DNA of 64,000 nt from Acanthopleura granulata (GCA_016165875.1 JABBOT010000080.1:2263205-2327204), one strand, 5' to 3'; positions 34,601-42,834 are shown, counted from the stretch's first letter. Translations and numbers: made by a program. Notes: generated from the sequence alone by a model not told the origin.

Positions 34601-37600
34601 TTAGGAAAATGACGTCTTCAAGTTACGTGACAAAGGCCTCTGTCAAAATGAGCAGGGACCTATGGTTAATAGGTGGTGGATTTAGCCTGGGGAAAACATG
34701 CGATGGGTTCAGTGTGACCTGTGATAGTCGATAAAGAACTCTTGATGAGACCATTACAAGCTCTCGTATTATATCAGGGCCTCATTGACTTGAAGAGCCT
34801 CTACATGCCAATAGAGACTGGAGTAGCGATGCTGTGTTCTTCACAGAGCTTGAAAAGATTGTATCTAGATTCTTGTCTCTCATGTCCTGAACTTTTGATG
34901 TCTTAACAGTCTAGTGTTCCATGGCGTCAACAGGAAGTTCTGATAATCAAATTGTTAAAAGCTTTTAATGGACGACAGCAATATGCAACTCTACAGAGCG
35001 ATGTAAGTTCACTGAAATTTTTTTGTTCACTATCACGGACCATCTCTTGTGCAAGAACACCCCATGATGTAGTCATGCTTGGGATGACTACTATTTTAAC
35101 TATCATAGAGACAGGAAAGCCTCATGAAGCCTCGTACTGTCTCACGTTTAGTTAAATCGGCGTTATCCGGGCCTTGTGGTAGTGTTGTTGGTTTCCGCAC
35201 TTACATTTTACAAGCACTCTCTGATCGCAAACTGTATGATGTTTAAGTGAATATTATTTATTTATTCATGTCATTGGTGTTTTACGCCGTACTCAAGAAT
35301 ATTTCACTTATATGACGGCGCCCAGCACGATGGTGGAAGGAAACCGAGCAGAGCTCGAGGGAAAATCACGACCATTCGTGGGTTCCTGGCAGACCTTCCC
35401 ATGTACAGCCGGAGAGGGAGCCAGCATGAACTGGACTCACAGCGACCGCATTGGTGGGAGGCTTCGGGTCATTGCGCTGCGATAGCGCGCTAAACAACTG
35501 AGCCACGGAGGTCCCAAAGTGAATGTTATCCGCCTCACTGAACTACACTAGTGTTACGTGCTTCAGCGTCGTTCGTGTGGTCCACATCATTAGTGCCCAC
35601 AAAGTTGTGCGTTATGCCTAATCTTCTCATATATGCATAACAGTGAGCACAATCAGAGATCAAAAAACTTTGGATCGTTCTTTCACAGACCACGGAGAGG
35701 GTTTTAATTGGGTCACAGATAAAAATTAAGAAACGCTATGATAAACTGAAATAACTTTAATGGATTTTCAGTTCATGTGTCTTTTGCAAAGCACGTGTTG
35801 TTGTTTATTTAGGGGAGACGGTAGGGGAGGGTGCTTGTTGGGATTTTTCCAGCGCCAGTCAACTTTCACAATTTATATATCTAGTCAGTAATTTAGCTGG
35901 TTGAAAACCACTTCAAAGTAAATACTCTGTTGCGGTTTCTGATGGGAAATGATGTACTTATCTTTTGGTTTGTGTTTAACGTTATTTTAAAGTCTTCTTT
36001 TCGTACAGAAATGACATATATATTAGCAAGTGTCAACATACGTGACAGTCAACTGCTGATCGCAACGTAACTTTCTCCTTTGGAATTTGAAAGGTTGACT
36101 GGCGTTTTGTCAGGGGCAATTTCATACCTCATCAGACATGCATAAAACAACTTTCGTCAGATCTGCATGACAATGCCAGCTTTCAATTTTCTTTTTATCC
36201 AATATCCCAGGTGCGTTGTAAAACAGGCAAACTTTGGTCAAATCAAGGATGGAAGTGTAAGAATGGCGCTGTCATGGCGACTCTGAGAAGCCTTTCACTG
36301 GCTGAAGTCCCCGTACTCACGATTCAAGAAACACACATAAGTTATATCGTCCTGAAATTAATCTGGATGAAAGAACATTTGTCTGAAGATGTCCTATTAA
36401 GGCATCATCTCATTTCCCATTCCGTAATTACCTTCTGATGGAACATGATGCCTCCAAATTTCTTTAAATGTATTTATCACTGTGTAAGAATCGTGTCATT
36501 TTTGCAAATGAGCCGACAATTAAGGTGTGTGGGATTGTACATCCCTAGAAACAACCGATGTTAAATATTCCTCGTATCTTGTATTGACAGTAGAGCCTTT
36601 GCGCACTTTCTTTTTATATGAGTTCGTTGGTGATTTCCCGCTGGTTTTTACCTTCCATTTTAAGCTTGTCGTTAGTACTTTTTCACATTTAACCTTTCAA
36701 TTACAATGCAATGTCATGTACAAGTGTCCCTCGACACCGCATGCGTGTGATGGATGCACGTGCTCTGCATTATGTCGGTTCCACTTGAGTGGAATTGCTT
36801 CCTGGTAATTTTTTATGTAATCAGTCAAGCGTGTTTCGTTTCAACATCCTATGAGCGATCGATATATGTTATAGACAGTATTGTTCGGCCACAATGATAA
36901 CTTTGACGGGTGATCATCTGATAGGCAGGGAATCCTGTGGCAGCCACTGGACTGTGATTAATCCATAAATATTACGTAACCTATACTCTATTTTGGAAGA
37001 GGCAATAAAACTAGATTTCACCACTGCTATCACATAATCCCTCCCATCATTCGACAGAATCATTAGTCTCAAATTTCGCCAAGGAAAAAAAAACAACCGG
37101 TAAAACAGGAAATTACCTACGAGCAACAACTAATCGGTGATCATGACGTACTCGATAATGGCAATTAACTGGTGTTCCTCGAGACAAAAGATGAAGCTAA
37201 ACCGTTGATCGCAGTTCTAAATTCTGACAGCTCTTTACAGTGAACCGAGTTTTTTTTCTAATTTAGCGACACATACTAGTTTTGTACGCGGATTCATTTA
37301 CATGTGTATTGTTGTGTTGTTCATTGAAATATTTATTTAACCTGTAGAGTTTTTTGGCTTTTTTACAGTTCTTTCAGATGAATTCCCTCATGCTACTGCA
37401 GTCAAATGTATTTCGAGAAAAATCTCGGTCGCTAAGTACTGTGGAGTCAGTGCACTTTTGAATTCTTATTTTGAGTGATAATGAGTTGATTGGCATCGGG
37501 TCCTGAGACAAGGACAGTGATCGTGACTTTCCGATCTATAGACACATTGCTCAGAATACAGTCACGATAGAAACGTACCCCAATTCAATGTGCTTGCCCA

Positions 37601-37800
37601 GCATCTTTGTCGTCTTACTGTTAGTAGTAATAATAGAAAAGACTTACCGTTTTGATGGAGGCTTGTGAGTTGGTCGACATAAAGCTGACCCTTGTAGATC
37701 CGGCTCTCCGGAACGTCCGGCCTCGGGCTCTACCCCCAGGCATTTCCACCTTCAAACGAGAAATAATTCCCATCATATTTGGGTTTTTCTTCGAACCCAT
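7268..37800 (-). CDS. TRPC: TRPC-type cation channel, 14 coding exons (whole gene model)
   Basis: Plasma-membrane, non-selective calcium-permeable cation channel of the canonical TRP family; family members open downstream of phospholipase C. Joined exons: 37800-37648, 32209-32051, 30603-30109, 24661-24488, 23726-23562, 22946-22679, 21451-21312, 20237-20147, 18221-18070, 16767-16619, 14914-14716, 12303-12076, 7965-7899, 7611-7268. All junctions are GT-AG and in phase; the product is 927 residues, close to vertebrate TRPC6. Order of parts: ankyrin repeats (about 52-200), zinc site H203/C207/C209/C212, TRP_2 linker, pre-S1 block FVAHPACQQ (328), S1-S6 (about 395-712), TRP box EWKFGR (721-726), CIRB helix (792-804), coiled coil (814-835). 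The S4-S5 stretch SRVSYLLPANEALGP resembles the TRPC3/6/7 group. The start has an upstream in-frame stop. The C-terminus (RRENSM) lacks a PDZ-binding end. A small extra exon between 12076 and 7965 cannot be excluded. Confidence 0.95.
7899..7965 (-). CDS. TRPC: TRPC exon 13 (calmodulin/IP3R-binding helix)
   Basis: Residues 792-813 plus one base. Acceptor atttgcag, donor GAAG|gtgggc. KVMQRVIKRYIFELE matches the basic CIRB helix of TRPC proteins, which binds calmodulin and the IP3 receptor in vertebrates. Confidence 0.9.
8270..8450 (-). mobile_element. SINE, family B, 5'-truncated
   Basis: Minus-strand fragment in TRPC intron 12. GCACTTTGGCGGCGTATACT and the neighbouring AAGAAGACACAATATA match the distal half of the copy at 42835-43165. 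The tRNA-like head is missing. Confidence 0.6.
9612..9800 (+). mobile_element. SINE, family A, 3'-truncated
   Basis: Head GCGCTAGCGCAGAGTAATGG with B-box-like GAGTTCATGTCC, body through CCGGTTTCATCCCACCGTGG. The usual tail (GTATAAGTGAAATATTCTTG) is degraded. In TRPC intron 12. Confidence 0.7.
10020..10256. repeat. Tandem repeat, period about 68 bp
   Basis: AAGCTGAACCTC occurs at 10117 and 10185, each followed by CTACAGACTCA, CAGGACCTCCTTC and TTGGCCCAG. A weaker unit precedes them. In TRPC intron 12. Confidence 0.7.
11815..11945 (+). repeat. ~135-bp dispersed element, copy 1
   Basis: GTAAAACCAAAGCAGCGACG, TGTGACAGTTGGCAAATAGT and a distal CCAACTGTTCATATTTAAGA. Adjacent to TRPC exon 12 on its downstream side. 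Confidence 0.75.
12076..12303 (-). CDS. TRPC: TRPC exon 12 (TRP box, cysteine cluster)
   Basis: Residues 716-791. Acceptor tttccag, donor AAG|gtattt, phase 0. Starts EDADVEWKFGRSQLY (TRP box), then PVPLNLLTVPKG, then a cluster of six cysteines (761, 763, 764, 766, 767, 769) and a basic tail. The following segment is about 18 residues shorter than in vertebrate TRPC3. Confidence 0.93.
12304..14715 (-). other. TRPC intron 11
   Basis: No repeats matched in the window apart from short 'taacgtc' fragments near 13636 and 14580. 13690-13930 is GC-richer than its surroundings and open on both strands, but shows no family motif. Confidence 0.6.
14716..14914 (-). CDS. TRPC: TRPC exon 11 (pore helix, filter, S6)
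   Basis: Residues 649 (split codon) to 715. Acceptor tttgcag, donor GCC|gtaagt. TVFWSLFGRGEPSVV is the pore helix and filter (FGRGE at 662-666); vertebrate TRPC3/6 have FGLSE there. S6 is IIYGAYNVASVTVLLNMLIA, a very well conserved stretch. Confidence 0.96.
15805..15842 (+). mobile_element. SINE, family A, extreme 3' end
   Basis: TGTAAAACACCGATTAAATC plus AATAAA match the family A 3' end. It abuts a 46-bp tandem array. Confidence 0.45.
15850..16020. repeat. Tandem repeat, period 46 bp, four copies
   Basis: AATTTTACCA starts at 15850, 15896, 15942 and 15988, an exact 46-bp step. Units contain GARGTCAGAYAACGGRGTATTCA. In TRPC intron 10. Confidence 0.88.
16619..16767 (-). CDS. TRPC: TRPC exon 10 (S5 and pore turret)
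   Basis: Residues 600-648 plus two bases. Acceptor cctccag, donor GGCAA|gtgagt. S5 spans about 600-622. The outer loop carries the sequon N638-I-T. Confidence 0.94.
16768..18069 (-). other. TRPC intron 9
   Basis: Nothing recognised; only short spurious frames. Confidence 0.65.
18070..18221 (-). CDS. TRPC: TRPC exon 9 (S4 and S4-S5 linker)
   Basis: Residues 549 (split codon) to 599. Acceptor ctttcag, donor AAG|gtgagt. DPINIAEGLFAIGNIISFSR then SYLLPANEALGPMQISLSRM: the S4 and S4-S5 linker in the form seen in the TRPC3/6/7 group. Confidence 0.96.
18780..19170. repeat. Degenerate tandem repeat, period about 150 bp
   Basis: TGAAAG-ATGTTAACA, AACAGACA, CAAC..ATCATCGAAT and GTCTACA recur at about 18815, 18957 and 19118. 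The sections rich in 'acagacagacgga' recall a common molluscan intergenic repeat. In TRPC intron 8. Confidence 0.55.
19178..19239 (+). repeat. 62-bp dispersed repeat, copy 1
   Basis: TTATGCTGATTTATAGCATT...CTGTGTTTGGAATAAACTTTAA; a diverged copy is at 20275-20336 in the same intron-rich region. Confidence 0.75.
20147..20237 (-). CDS. TRPC: TRPC exon 8 (S3-S4 loop)
   Basis: Residues 519-548 plus one base. Acceptor ttccttag, donor GCAG|gtaatt. Acidic and aromatic extracellular loop (DSDFEVEKEYYYTYW). It is weakly conserved across TRPCs; the assignment rests on matched phases with exons 7 and 9 and good splice sites. Confidence 0.85.
20275..20336 (+). repeat. 62-bp dispersed repeat, copy 2
   Basis: TTATGCCGATTTATATCATT...CTGTGTTTAGAATAAAATTTAA, same orientation as 19178-19239. 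It lies upstream of TRPC exon 8, in intron 7. Confidence 0.75.
20466..20990. repeat. Tandem repeat, period about 104 bp, split by a SINE
   Basis: GGTACCGGTAC lies at about 20496 and 20600 and a diverged form at 20940; GGTTGAGGCACGAGTA lies at 20531 and 20634. The third unit is displaced by the SINE at 20652-20912. Confidence 0.75.
20652..20912 (-). mobile_element. SINE, family A, full length
   Basis: All parts present on the minus strand: head ending at GGGGCCTCCGTGACTCAGTT (20911 downward), body, and a (TTTA)n-type tail at 20652. It lies in TRPC intron 7, inside a ~104-bp tandem array. Confidence 0.85.
21312..21451 (-). CDS. TRPC: TRPC exon 7 (end of S2, S3)
   Basis: Residues 472 (split codon) to 518. 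Acceptor tttccag, donor AAG|gtacga. Encodes QECSQLYTDGATAYRKSLYN followed by the S3 helix around LDYTVLCIYTASFTLFAM. Confidence 0.93.
21618..21781 (+). mobile_element. SINE, family A, 5'-truncated
   Basis: Starts at CCTCTCCGATCACACGTGGG and runs to the tail AACACCAATCAAATAAATAA. The tRNA-like head is missing. In TRPC intron 6. Confidence 0.8.
22434..22490 (+). repeat. Fragment of a 'taacgccac' dispersed repeat
   Basis: CGTTTAACGCCACGTCGGCA and CAGCCATATCGTGGCGAG. The same arrangement is at 43995-44035. Confidence 0.5.
22679..22946 (-). CDS. TRPC: TRPC exon 6 (S1 and start of S2)
   Basis: Residues 383-471 plus one base. Acceptor gatgcag, donor GTAG|gtaacg. The donor was chosen over later GTs because it alone yields the family pattern WIVGFLCQEC across the junction. 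S1 is about 395-413. The extracellular S1-S2 loop has two N-glycosylation sequons, N422-Q-T and N441-T-T. Confidence 0.9.
22947..23561 (-). other. TRPC intron 5
   Basis: Nothing recognised. Confidence 0.65.
23562..23726 (-). CDS. TRPC: TRPC exon 5 (pre-S1 region)
   Basis: Residues 328-382. Acceptor ctttcag, donor AAG|gtgaga, phase 0. Opens with the pre-S1 block FVAHPACQQRLVNIWY, nearly invariant in TRPC channels, then a hydrophobic segment (about 358-378) ending LVAPACK. Confidence 0.95.
23781..23804 (+). repeat. 24-bp exact repeat, copy 1
   Basis: TGAATCAGCAGTCTAGACTA plus CAGG, identical to 24793-24816. It lies 55 bp upstream (gene sense) of TRPC exon 5. Confidence 0.85.
24131..24293 (-). 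mobile_element. SINE, family A, 5'-truncated, with duplication
   Basis: Body and tail only. AGCCAAAGA flanks both ends (24122-24130 and 24294-24302), a short target-site duplication. In TRPC intron 4, between exons 4 and 5 but upstream of neither splice site. Confidence 0.75.
24488..24661 (-). CDS. TRPC: TRPC exon 4 (linker helices)
   Basis: Residues 270-327. Acceptor ccgtag, donor AAA|gtaagc, phase 0. Carries SDYVVKLLDRVRTHDELEMV and RLARFKLALRYGEKK, the helical linker between the ankyrin domain and the membrane domain. Confidence 0.93.
24765..24853. repeat. Hairpin, 24-bp repeat and tandem 20-mer
   Basis: AATAAGGGGTTGCA (24765-24778) pairs with TGCAACCCTTATT (24781-24793) with one bulged G. 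The 24-bp repeat (24793-24816) follows, then two adjacent copies of AGGAGTAATTTATTCCAATC at 24814-24833 and 24834-24853. About 100 bp upstream (gene sense) of TRPC exon 4. Confidence 0.8.
25600..25840. repeat. Degenerate short tandem repeat around GCGATATCGGTAAATGA
   Basis: Variants of TTAGCGATATCGGTAAATGA recur roughly every 25-35 bp (25620, 25729, 25765, 25810) with drifted spacing. In TRPC intron 3. Confidence 0.6.
25965..26105 (+). repeat. ~135-bp dispersed element, copy 2
   Basis: GAAAGCAGAAAAGCGACGAA, TGTGATAGTTGGCAAATGGT and CCAACTGTTCATCCAGATGA in the same order as copy 1. In TRPC intron 3. Confidence 0.75.
28602..28810 (+). mobile_element. SINE, family A, 5'-truncated, with duplication
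   Basis: Starts at the B-box region (GTGAGTTCAAGGTCAGG) and ends in about eight AAAT units. CGGAGCACCTTGC (28589-28601) and CAGAGCACTTTGC (28811-28823) are likely duplications of the target. In TRPC intron 3. Confidence 0.8.
30109..30603 (-). CDS. TRPC: TRPC exon 3 (ankyrin repeats, zinc site, TRP_2 domain)
   Basis: Residues 105-269, the largest exon. Acceptor tttcag, donor AGA|gtgagt, phase 0. Ankyrin repeats end with SPDLTPLILAAQKNQYEIVQ. The motif H203-x3-C207-x-C209-x2-C212 matches the zinc-binding site conserved in TRPC channels. The TRP_2 signature INAYRGLAS...SLSSKDPILTAFELA follows. Confidence 0.97.
30641..30780 (+). repeat. ~135-bp dispersed element, copy 3
   Basis: GTAAAACCAAAGCAGATAAG, TGTGATAGTTGGGTAAATGG and GAAATCCGGCCTCTTG. 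Just upstream (gene sense) of TRPC exon 3. Confidence 0.72.
31171..31270 (-). mobile_element. SINE, family A, degraded fragment
   Basis: TTATTTAATTGTGTTTTATT then GAGGAAAACCAGACAAAGCC and AGAGGAACCCGTAACAATCC recall the family A tail and body; the segment between is gone. Weak. Confidence 0.4.
31757..31923 (-). mobile_element. SINE, family A, 5'-truncated
   Basis: Minus-strand copy in TRPC intron 2 with tail, the block CTCAAGAATAATTCACTCTG and body through TGCCGGAGAGGAAACAAGCA. The head is missing. Confidence 0.75.
32051..32209 (-). CDS. TRPC: TRPC exon 2 (first ankyrin repeat)
   Basis: Residues 52-104. Acceptor cctcag and donor GAG|gtaagt, phase 0 at both ends. Contains the conserved block EFLHSAEFGDIPSVKRM and the ankyrin core GRTALKLAVKNEHLE, both typical of the TRPC N-terminus. 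Confidence 0.95.
32942..33083 (-). mobile_element. SINE, family A, 5'-truncated
   Basis: Tail (TTTA)n, ATTTCACTAATACGACGGCG and the body up to GCTGGCAGTTCTATCCACGT. GCATTTAATT (32932) and GCAGTTAAATT (33083) may be a diverged target duplication. In TRPC intron 1. Confidence 0.7.
35257..35516 (-). mobile_element. SINE, family A, full length, with duplication
   Basis: Complete copy in TRPC intron 1. The minus-strand head reads GACCTCCGTGGCTCAGTTGT (A box), and the tail is at 35257. AAGTGAATATTA (35245-35256) and AAGTGAATGTTA (35517-35528) flank it, 11 of 12 identical: a clear target-site duplication. This is the best reference copy in the window. Confidence 0.9.
37648..37800 (-). CDS. TRPC: TRPC exon 1 (start codon)
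   Basis: Encodes residues 1-51, a basic Arg/Ser/Thr-rich cytoplasmic leader. ATG at 37800-37798 is the first in an open frame that is closed upstream by TAG at 37872-37870; context is A at -3 and G at +4. Two further in-frame ATGs lie at residues 9 and 10. The exon ends ACG|gtaagt in phase 0 and reads straight into exon 2. The N-terminus is the least conserved part of TRPC proteins, so an alternative upstream exon remains possible. Confidence 0.75.
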
Positions 37801-40129
37801 ATTTAGTTCCTTGCTACCTTCAAAGTAGAACAATATTCCAATCAAAAGGCTGGTAAACTGGTCAGTTGACTAGGCCAGTATCCATACAAGAATATTCTTA
37901 AGCCTGCTGGTGAGAATCAGTTGTTCATTTCGTGTGCACGAAACCACTAAATCCCTGACGGTGCAGTTGGCCAGATGGAAGCTCTGTTAGACTCCTCGCA
38001 CAAAATTTCCGCCGCCAATGCATGTTTAGATTATATCCTCATTACCGCTATGTTCTAGTAGTATTACCGTCACACCGACGTTACCCAAGTCCGCGGCTTT
38101 GAGTCGTGCCTTGCGCGAACTACGACAAAGCTAATCAGTATATCCACGACATATGTCATTAGGAGAGGAGACACCAAAAAGATAACAGAACCATGGCGAG
38201 AGGACTGCCTCCGAGCGATACATAAGTTGCACACACCTGGCGCACTGGTGGAGCATCACGCCACACAGCCCTTTCAAGAGAATAAAAGGGTGGGAAAAAT
38301 CGAAGTGCCGAAGTCTTCTCGGTGAAAGTAGGAGATAGATTTCATTCGAGGTTTTCTGTCACCGAATTTAGCCAGTCATCTGATCTCGAGTGCTGCTTGG
38401 AAACAGCACAGGACAACCACTTCCTCGTGTAGTAAGCAAATGAATCGTTATTGCTTCCCGACCGTTGAACTTCCGACCACTGTTTATTTATACAAGACAG
38501 CCAGTAAGGTTAGCATGACGTGCTCAGATTGAAAGGTGTGCAGAGCTGGTCTTCCTCGCGGAAGTACCGTGTTATCAGGAGAGATAACAAAAAAAACCAC
38601 TCAAGTGCTGTGTAACCAGATTATATCTGCTTTAATAGAGGGCCGTCAAAATATTCAGTGCATAATCTGGGAACTCTTTGACATTTAATAGTCTTCTCCA
38701 GAGACTTTGTTCTCGCTGGTGTCATTGCTACCATTTATTCAACAGCATATGGCCGCAATTTACCCTCGGACCACTGTATTTTCAAATTGTTCTATTTTCA
38801 GATCATGTTATCCTCTGTTCATTCTGCTCTCTGATCATACATTCTCTAATCATTCTACATTCAGATTACTCTACATTTAGATAATTCTGTCCATAGATGA
38901 GTCTAAGAATTCATTGTATCCTCAAACTAGCCTATTCTCATATCATTTATTTCCGAGGTCATTTTATACACTCAACTCAGTGCAGCCCTGTCTATAAAAT
39001 ATTGAACCTTGTCAATGTTTGACCTACATTTTCCCTGTGTGTACGTTGAAGCATGCACTGGAATTCAGTGCGTGTTCTCGAGCCTTCTGTGTTTATCAGT
39101 TTCGTGTCATTGTACATAAAGTGTACATTCTGGAAAGATGTACCCATATTGTACACATGTTTACGAAAAAACCATCCAGAATTTTCTTTACGTTAGTCTG
39201 TAAATAGGAGCTGTCATTTTACTTGTGTCCACTTGACAGCAGTCTTTTACTCAAGTTCATTTGAGAGCAGTCAAATTTACTCTCGTTTACTTAGAAGGAC
39301 TTTGTGGGATTTGGAGGTATCGGCTTTCGTGCCATTCGACACATGTCAATTTGTACTCAGTTTTTCTGTAAATAGCTCTTTGTGAACTTGTGCTTCGCCA
39401 CTTGCTATTTTGTTTGAGGCGTTCTTTTGGAGCTTGTATCGCTCATTGTCTCTTTCTGCGATTAAGTGCATTTCATCCAAGTGGGCCAGATCAGCACGAC
39501 CTTGCCAGGACAAAGTCATGACAACTCCACGACCTTTCTCCGGCAACGCCCGAGTCTCCCCGACATTTCACGAATTTAACACGTGACGCACTCGGCACTA
39601 AAAATCGGCCGAACTCGGCTCCGTGTGAGTGCAACTTTACACTGTTTTGAGACTAATCTACCCTATAAAATCCTTCTATATCATTCAGATCATTATATCA
39701 CCGAATTCCATCGGCACTTCCCGTCGTTTCCCTTGGCACACAGGCCATAAGGAAAAACGAGAAAGTCTTTGATATCCTCATATCTACAAATTAACCCTCA
39801 GTTTAATTACAACTGCCCGTTAATTATTAGCGAAAAGTGCAGAATGTAATACAAAATTGAACTGCATGTCAGAAACATATACTGTAAATGGCCTTTAAAG
39901 GACTTGCGCTTGTGCCTGCATGGCTACTTCCTAGCACCTCAAATGTCGAAAGCATATGTACAAATATCCCGGTGGGATCTTCTCTTCAGCATTTCAGACG
40001 TGATATATCCAGTTATTTTGTAATGTCTGCACATACACACCATGCGCTTTAAGAATATTCAATGGTTATTCCCTACATGGAATAAGAAAGATAAACCAAA
40101 TGGAGATAGGGTCGTAATAGTTCCATGGT
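37801..40129. other. Upstream flank of TRPC
   Basis: Probable 5' UTR and promoter region lie next to 37800, but I see no TATA box or other core element I would defend. A short open frame (39546-39346, minus) has protein-like composition. 38770-38890 has drifted repeats of 'cattct/cagat'. Confidence 0.45.
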
Positions 40130-40485
40130 GATAGGAATTTAAAACTTCTCTTGGCTTTCATTTCCGAGATTATGACTTTGAGTACACTCTTTTTCCTTGA
40201 TACTTCCATATGTATCGAATGGTGGTTAAACACTCTTAGTTCTGAGGGCTTTTCTTTCCGAGTAAATAAGGATTTGTGACATGAGTCCTCTCTTATTCCT
40301 TGATACTTCCAAATGTACTTAATGGGGGTTAAACACTCGGGGTTTTTAGGGGTTTTCTTCCCGGGTATATAGCGATTTGTTATACGAGTACACTCTCATT
40401 CCTTGACACTTCCAAATGTATCAAATGGTTAAACACTCGTAGTTCTGAAATATTGTGACGATTTGTTATATGTGTACACTCTTAT
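40130..40485. repeat. Tandem repeat, period 103 bp, about 3.4 copies
   Basis: TTCCTTGAYACTTCCAWATG begins at 40193, 40296 and 40399, a constant 103-bp step. Each unit continues with GGTTAAACACTC and GATTTGT.ATA.GAGTACACTC. Confidence 0.85.
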
Positions 40486-42834
40486 CGTGAGGCCAGACTG
40501 AGGACTGAATCAACATCTCGAGTGTCGGAACAACGGAAACATAAGCATTCTAAGGCATCGGCCACCACCACGTTTAACTTTAACCCCAAGGACCAAGTGT
40601 TTATTGGTTTAGCTACCAGGAGTTGAACCTGGTGTTATCTAGAATATTTCTTCACAGTTAAGACGAGGTACTAAGGCTTCAGTATTAGCCATTAATGTAT
40701 TTTTGACAATATGGTTCTGGTTTCATAACAAAAATGTGTAATTCCGGGGTCTGCACTGGAAATTAAAAAACGCTCCCTTTCCAAAGAAATAAAAAGAAAA
40801 ACAAAGGCCAAAAATATACGACAAAGCATCCATATAGATAAAGTCATTATGCAACCAATCGTGTAGGTAATTACAGATATATATATATATATATATATAT
40901 ATAGGTAGGTTCAAGATCTAATCAAAAGGAAAACGGAAATCTGGTGAAAGCGAGTTAAAATGGTAACTGCATGGTGTAGGTTAAATTCGCACCCGTGCAC
41001 AAATGATTTGTAATACCAGGGTACTTTCCGAATGACGATAAAGGCTTGGGCGGAAATTAACCGGTGTTAATGATTTGGTCGATGATTTCTCTGCCATCGC
41101 ATCCCCTGTTTGGTTTTATACGTTGGGCGTAATCAGTGCTTCAAATCCAAATTCGACTCACGGTCTATATGCACTTTTCCTCTGATAGCCGTAATTAGCG
41201 GTTCGTATAAATACGGATAAATATAATGATTTCTACAGGATTGATGCCACAATTAAACGGTGATAACAAGTTACCACTAAGTACATATTTGTAAAGTACT
41301 TTCCACACACAGACATATACAATGTAAAACCCCAGCTCTTATGTAACTAAGTAGTCCCAGCCTGATAAAAGACTTTTCTGGACATGAAGTCATGCTTACG
41401 TCGTAAGAGAGAAACAGTGAATGTGGCAGGAATTTTGTACTTGATGCCCTCAGTTTAATTAGCTAATGGTTGGTATCACATATACTCAGTTTTTACCGAT
41501 CGCAGGCCGGCTTCCTGGAATCGCCTTCTTGTGTGTTTACACTTCTAAATGGTATACGCTTTACCATTCCATCCCCTTACAGTTTTCGATATCGTCGTCA
41601 TCTAGTAAAGTAAAGGCTGAAGCACAAGTCTCTGGACTCGTCATCAAACTGCGGAATGCTTTTGTCCCATACAAGCTCACCCATTATCACCACCCTACCC
41701 ACTTATGAAGCAGAATAAACCACTCTTGTTCCCAAGGACTAACGCGAATTCCAGCCCCCTGAAGATTTCCACCTCATTTTTGTTGTTCCATCCATATGAC
41801 ATGAATTAGACATGTGACATGAATTTTCTACCACAGACATTAAAGCTCTATGGACATAAAAATGATTTAGGTATTATTTTAGTTTTTCTCTGAAGACTAG
41901 GAGCACTAAAGCACAATCGGGATGAAACGATTTAGGTATTATCTTAGAGCGGTTTCTGTACTATAGGGGTGAAATAAAAAGTATGACTGCCTTATTTCTG
42001 TAAAATTGCGTTGGCAATACTACAATGGTCGGGATCGCGTGAGTTTCTGTGAGCAACTAACATCATTTATATATGGGATGTTCAGCAAGTTCAAATGCCG
42101 ACTTTCCAGAGACATGCTAAGATGAATATCAGTATTTATACGACATATGCGTTTCTTTAATGTCCTGTTTGTTCGGTATCCATGGTAACAATCAGTCACG
42201 TGATGAAGGACAAAAGCTAGTCTTTCTACAAATAGCCACCTGTATGTAGTGAGTGATTCATTCTGAATACAACAGGAAGTTCCTGTTGCTCATTAACAGC
42301 TATTGATGAAGCAGATGGCGTGGAATGGTAGCTGAACAGAACGTTCTCCTGTCTCAGATACGAACATCTGATGGCCATAGGCTTTATCGTTAGCGCTCAT
42401 CAGAACACTGCCGATGGTGTAGCTTTAACGGGAGTTGACAATCAATCTGTACCTGGGAAACATTGATGAAAATGGTTATCGGAGTGAGGCTGCGCGCAGG
42501 CAAAATCCCCATTCCAACAAAAATTCACCTATAACAGCGTACATTTCGGGAAATGAATCGAATGATTCAGAACGAAACAGCGAGTATTCGGCTACCGACC
42601 GACAGCGCGACACTAGGTCCATTGTTTATTTATTTTTCTTGTTTGTTTGTTTGTCGGGTTTTTTTTGTTTTATTTTGTTCTGTTTTGGTTTTTTTTCTTA
42701 GGCTAATTTCATATAACTACCTATTTCATGTTTAAATTGTATTGTATTAACGATCTACCTATCTTTCTATTTTCCTCGCGTGGTATATATCCGTGAAGAA
42801 AAGGAAAAGGTCTGTGACTTGGTAAGAGGGGAGG
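40486..42834. other. Non-coding stretch
   Basis: Apart from the AT microsatellite and T-rich runs near 42640-42700, nothing recognised. Confidence 0.6.
40876..40903. repeat. (AT)n microsatellite
   Basis: About 14 AT units. Confidence 0.95.

Larger units (their letters stand above)
32210..37647 (-). other. TRPC intron 1
   Basis: 5.4 kb with SINEs at 32942 and 35257. A GC-richer segment at 34178-34700 has an open frame on the minus strand (34387-34178) and a strong donor-like GTGAGTA near 34170. It could be an alternative first exon, but joining it to exon 2 meets an in-frame TAA. Confidence 0.6.

Noticed and set aside
34324..34734. 136-codon plus-strand open frame
   Set aside because: No start context, splice support or motif; the GC-rich island makes long frames likely on either strand.
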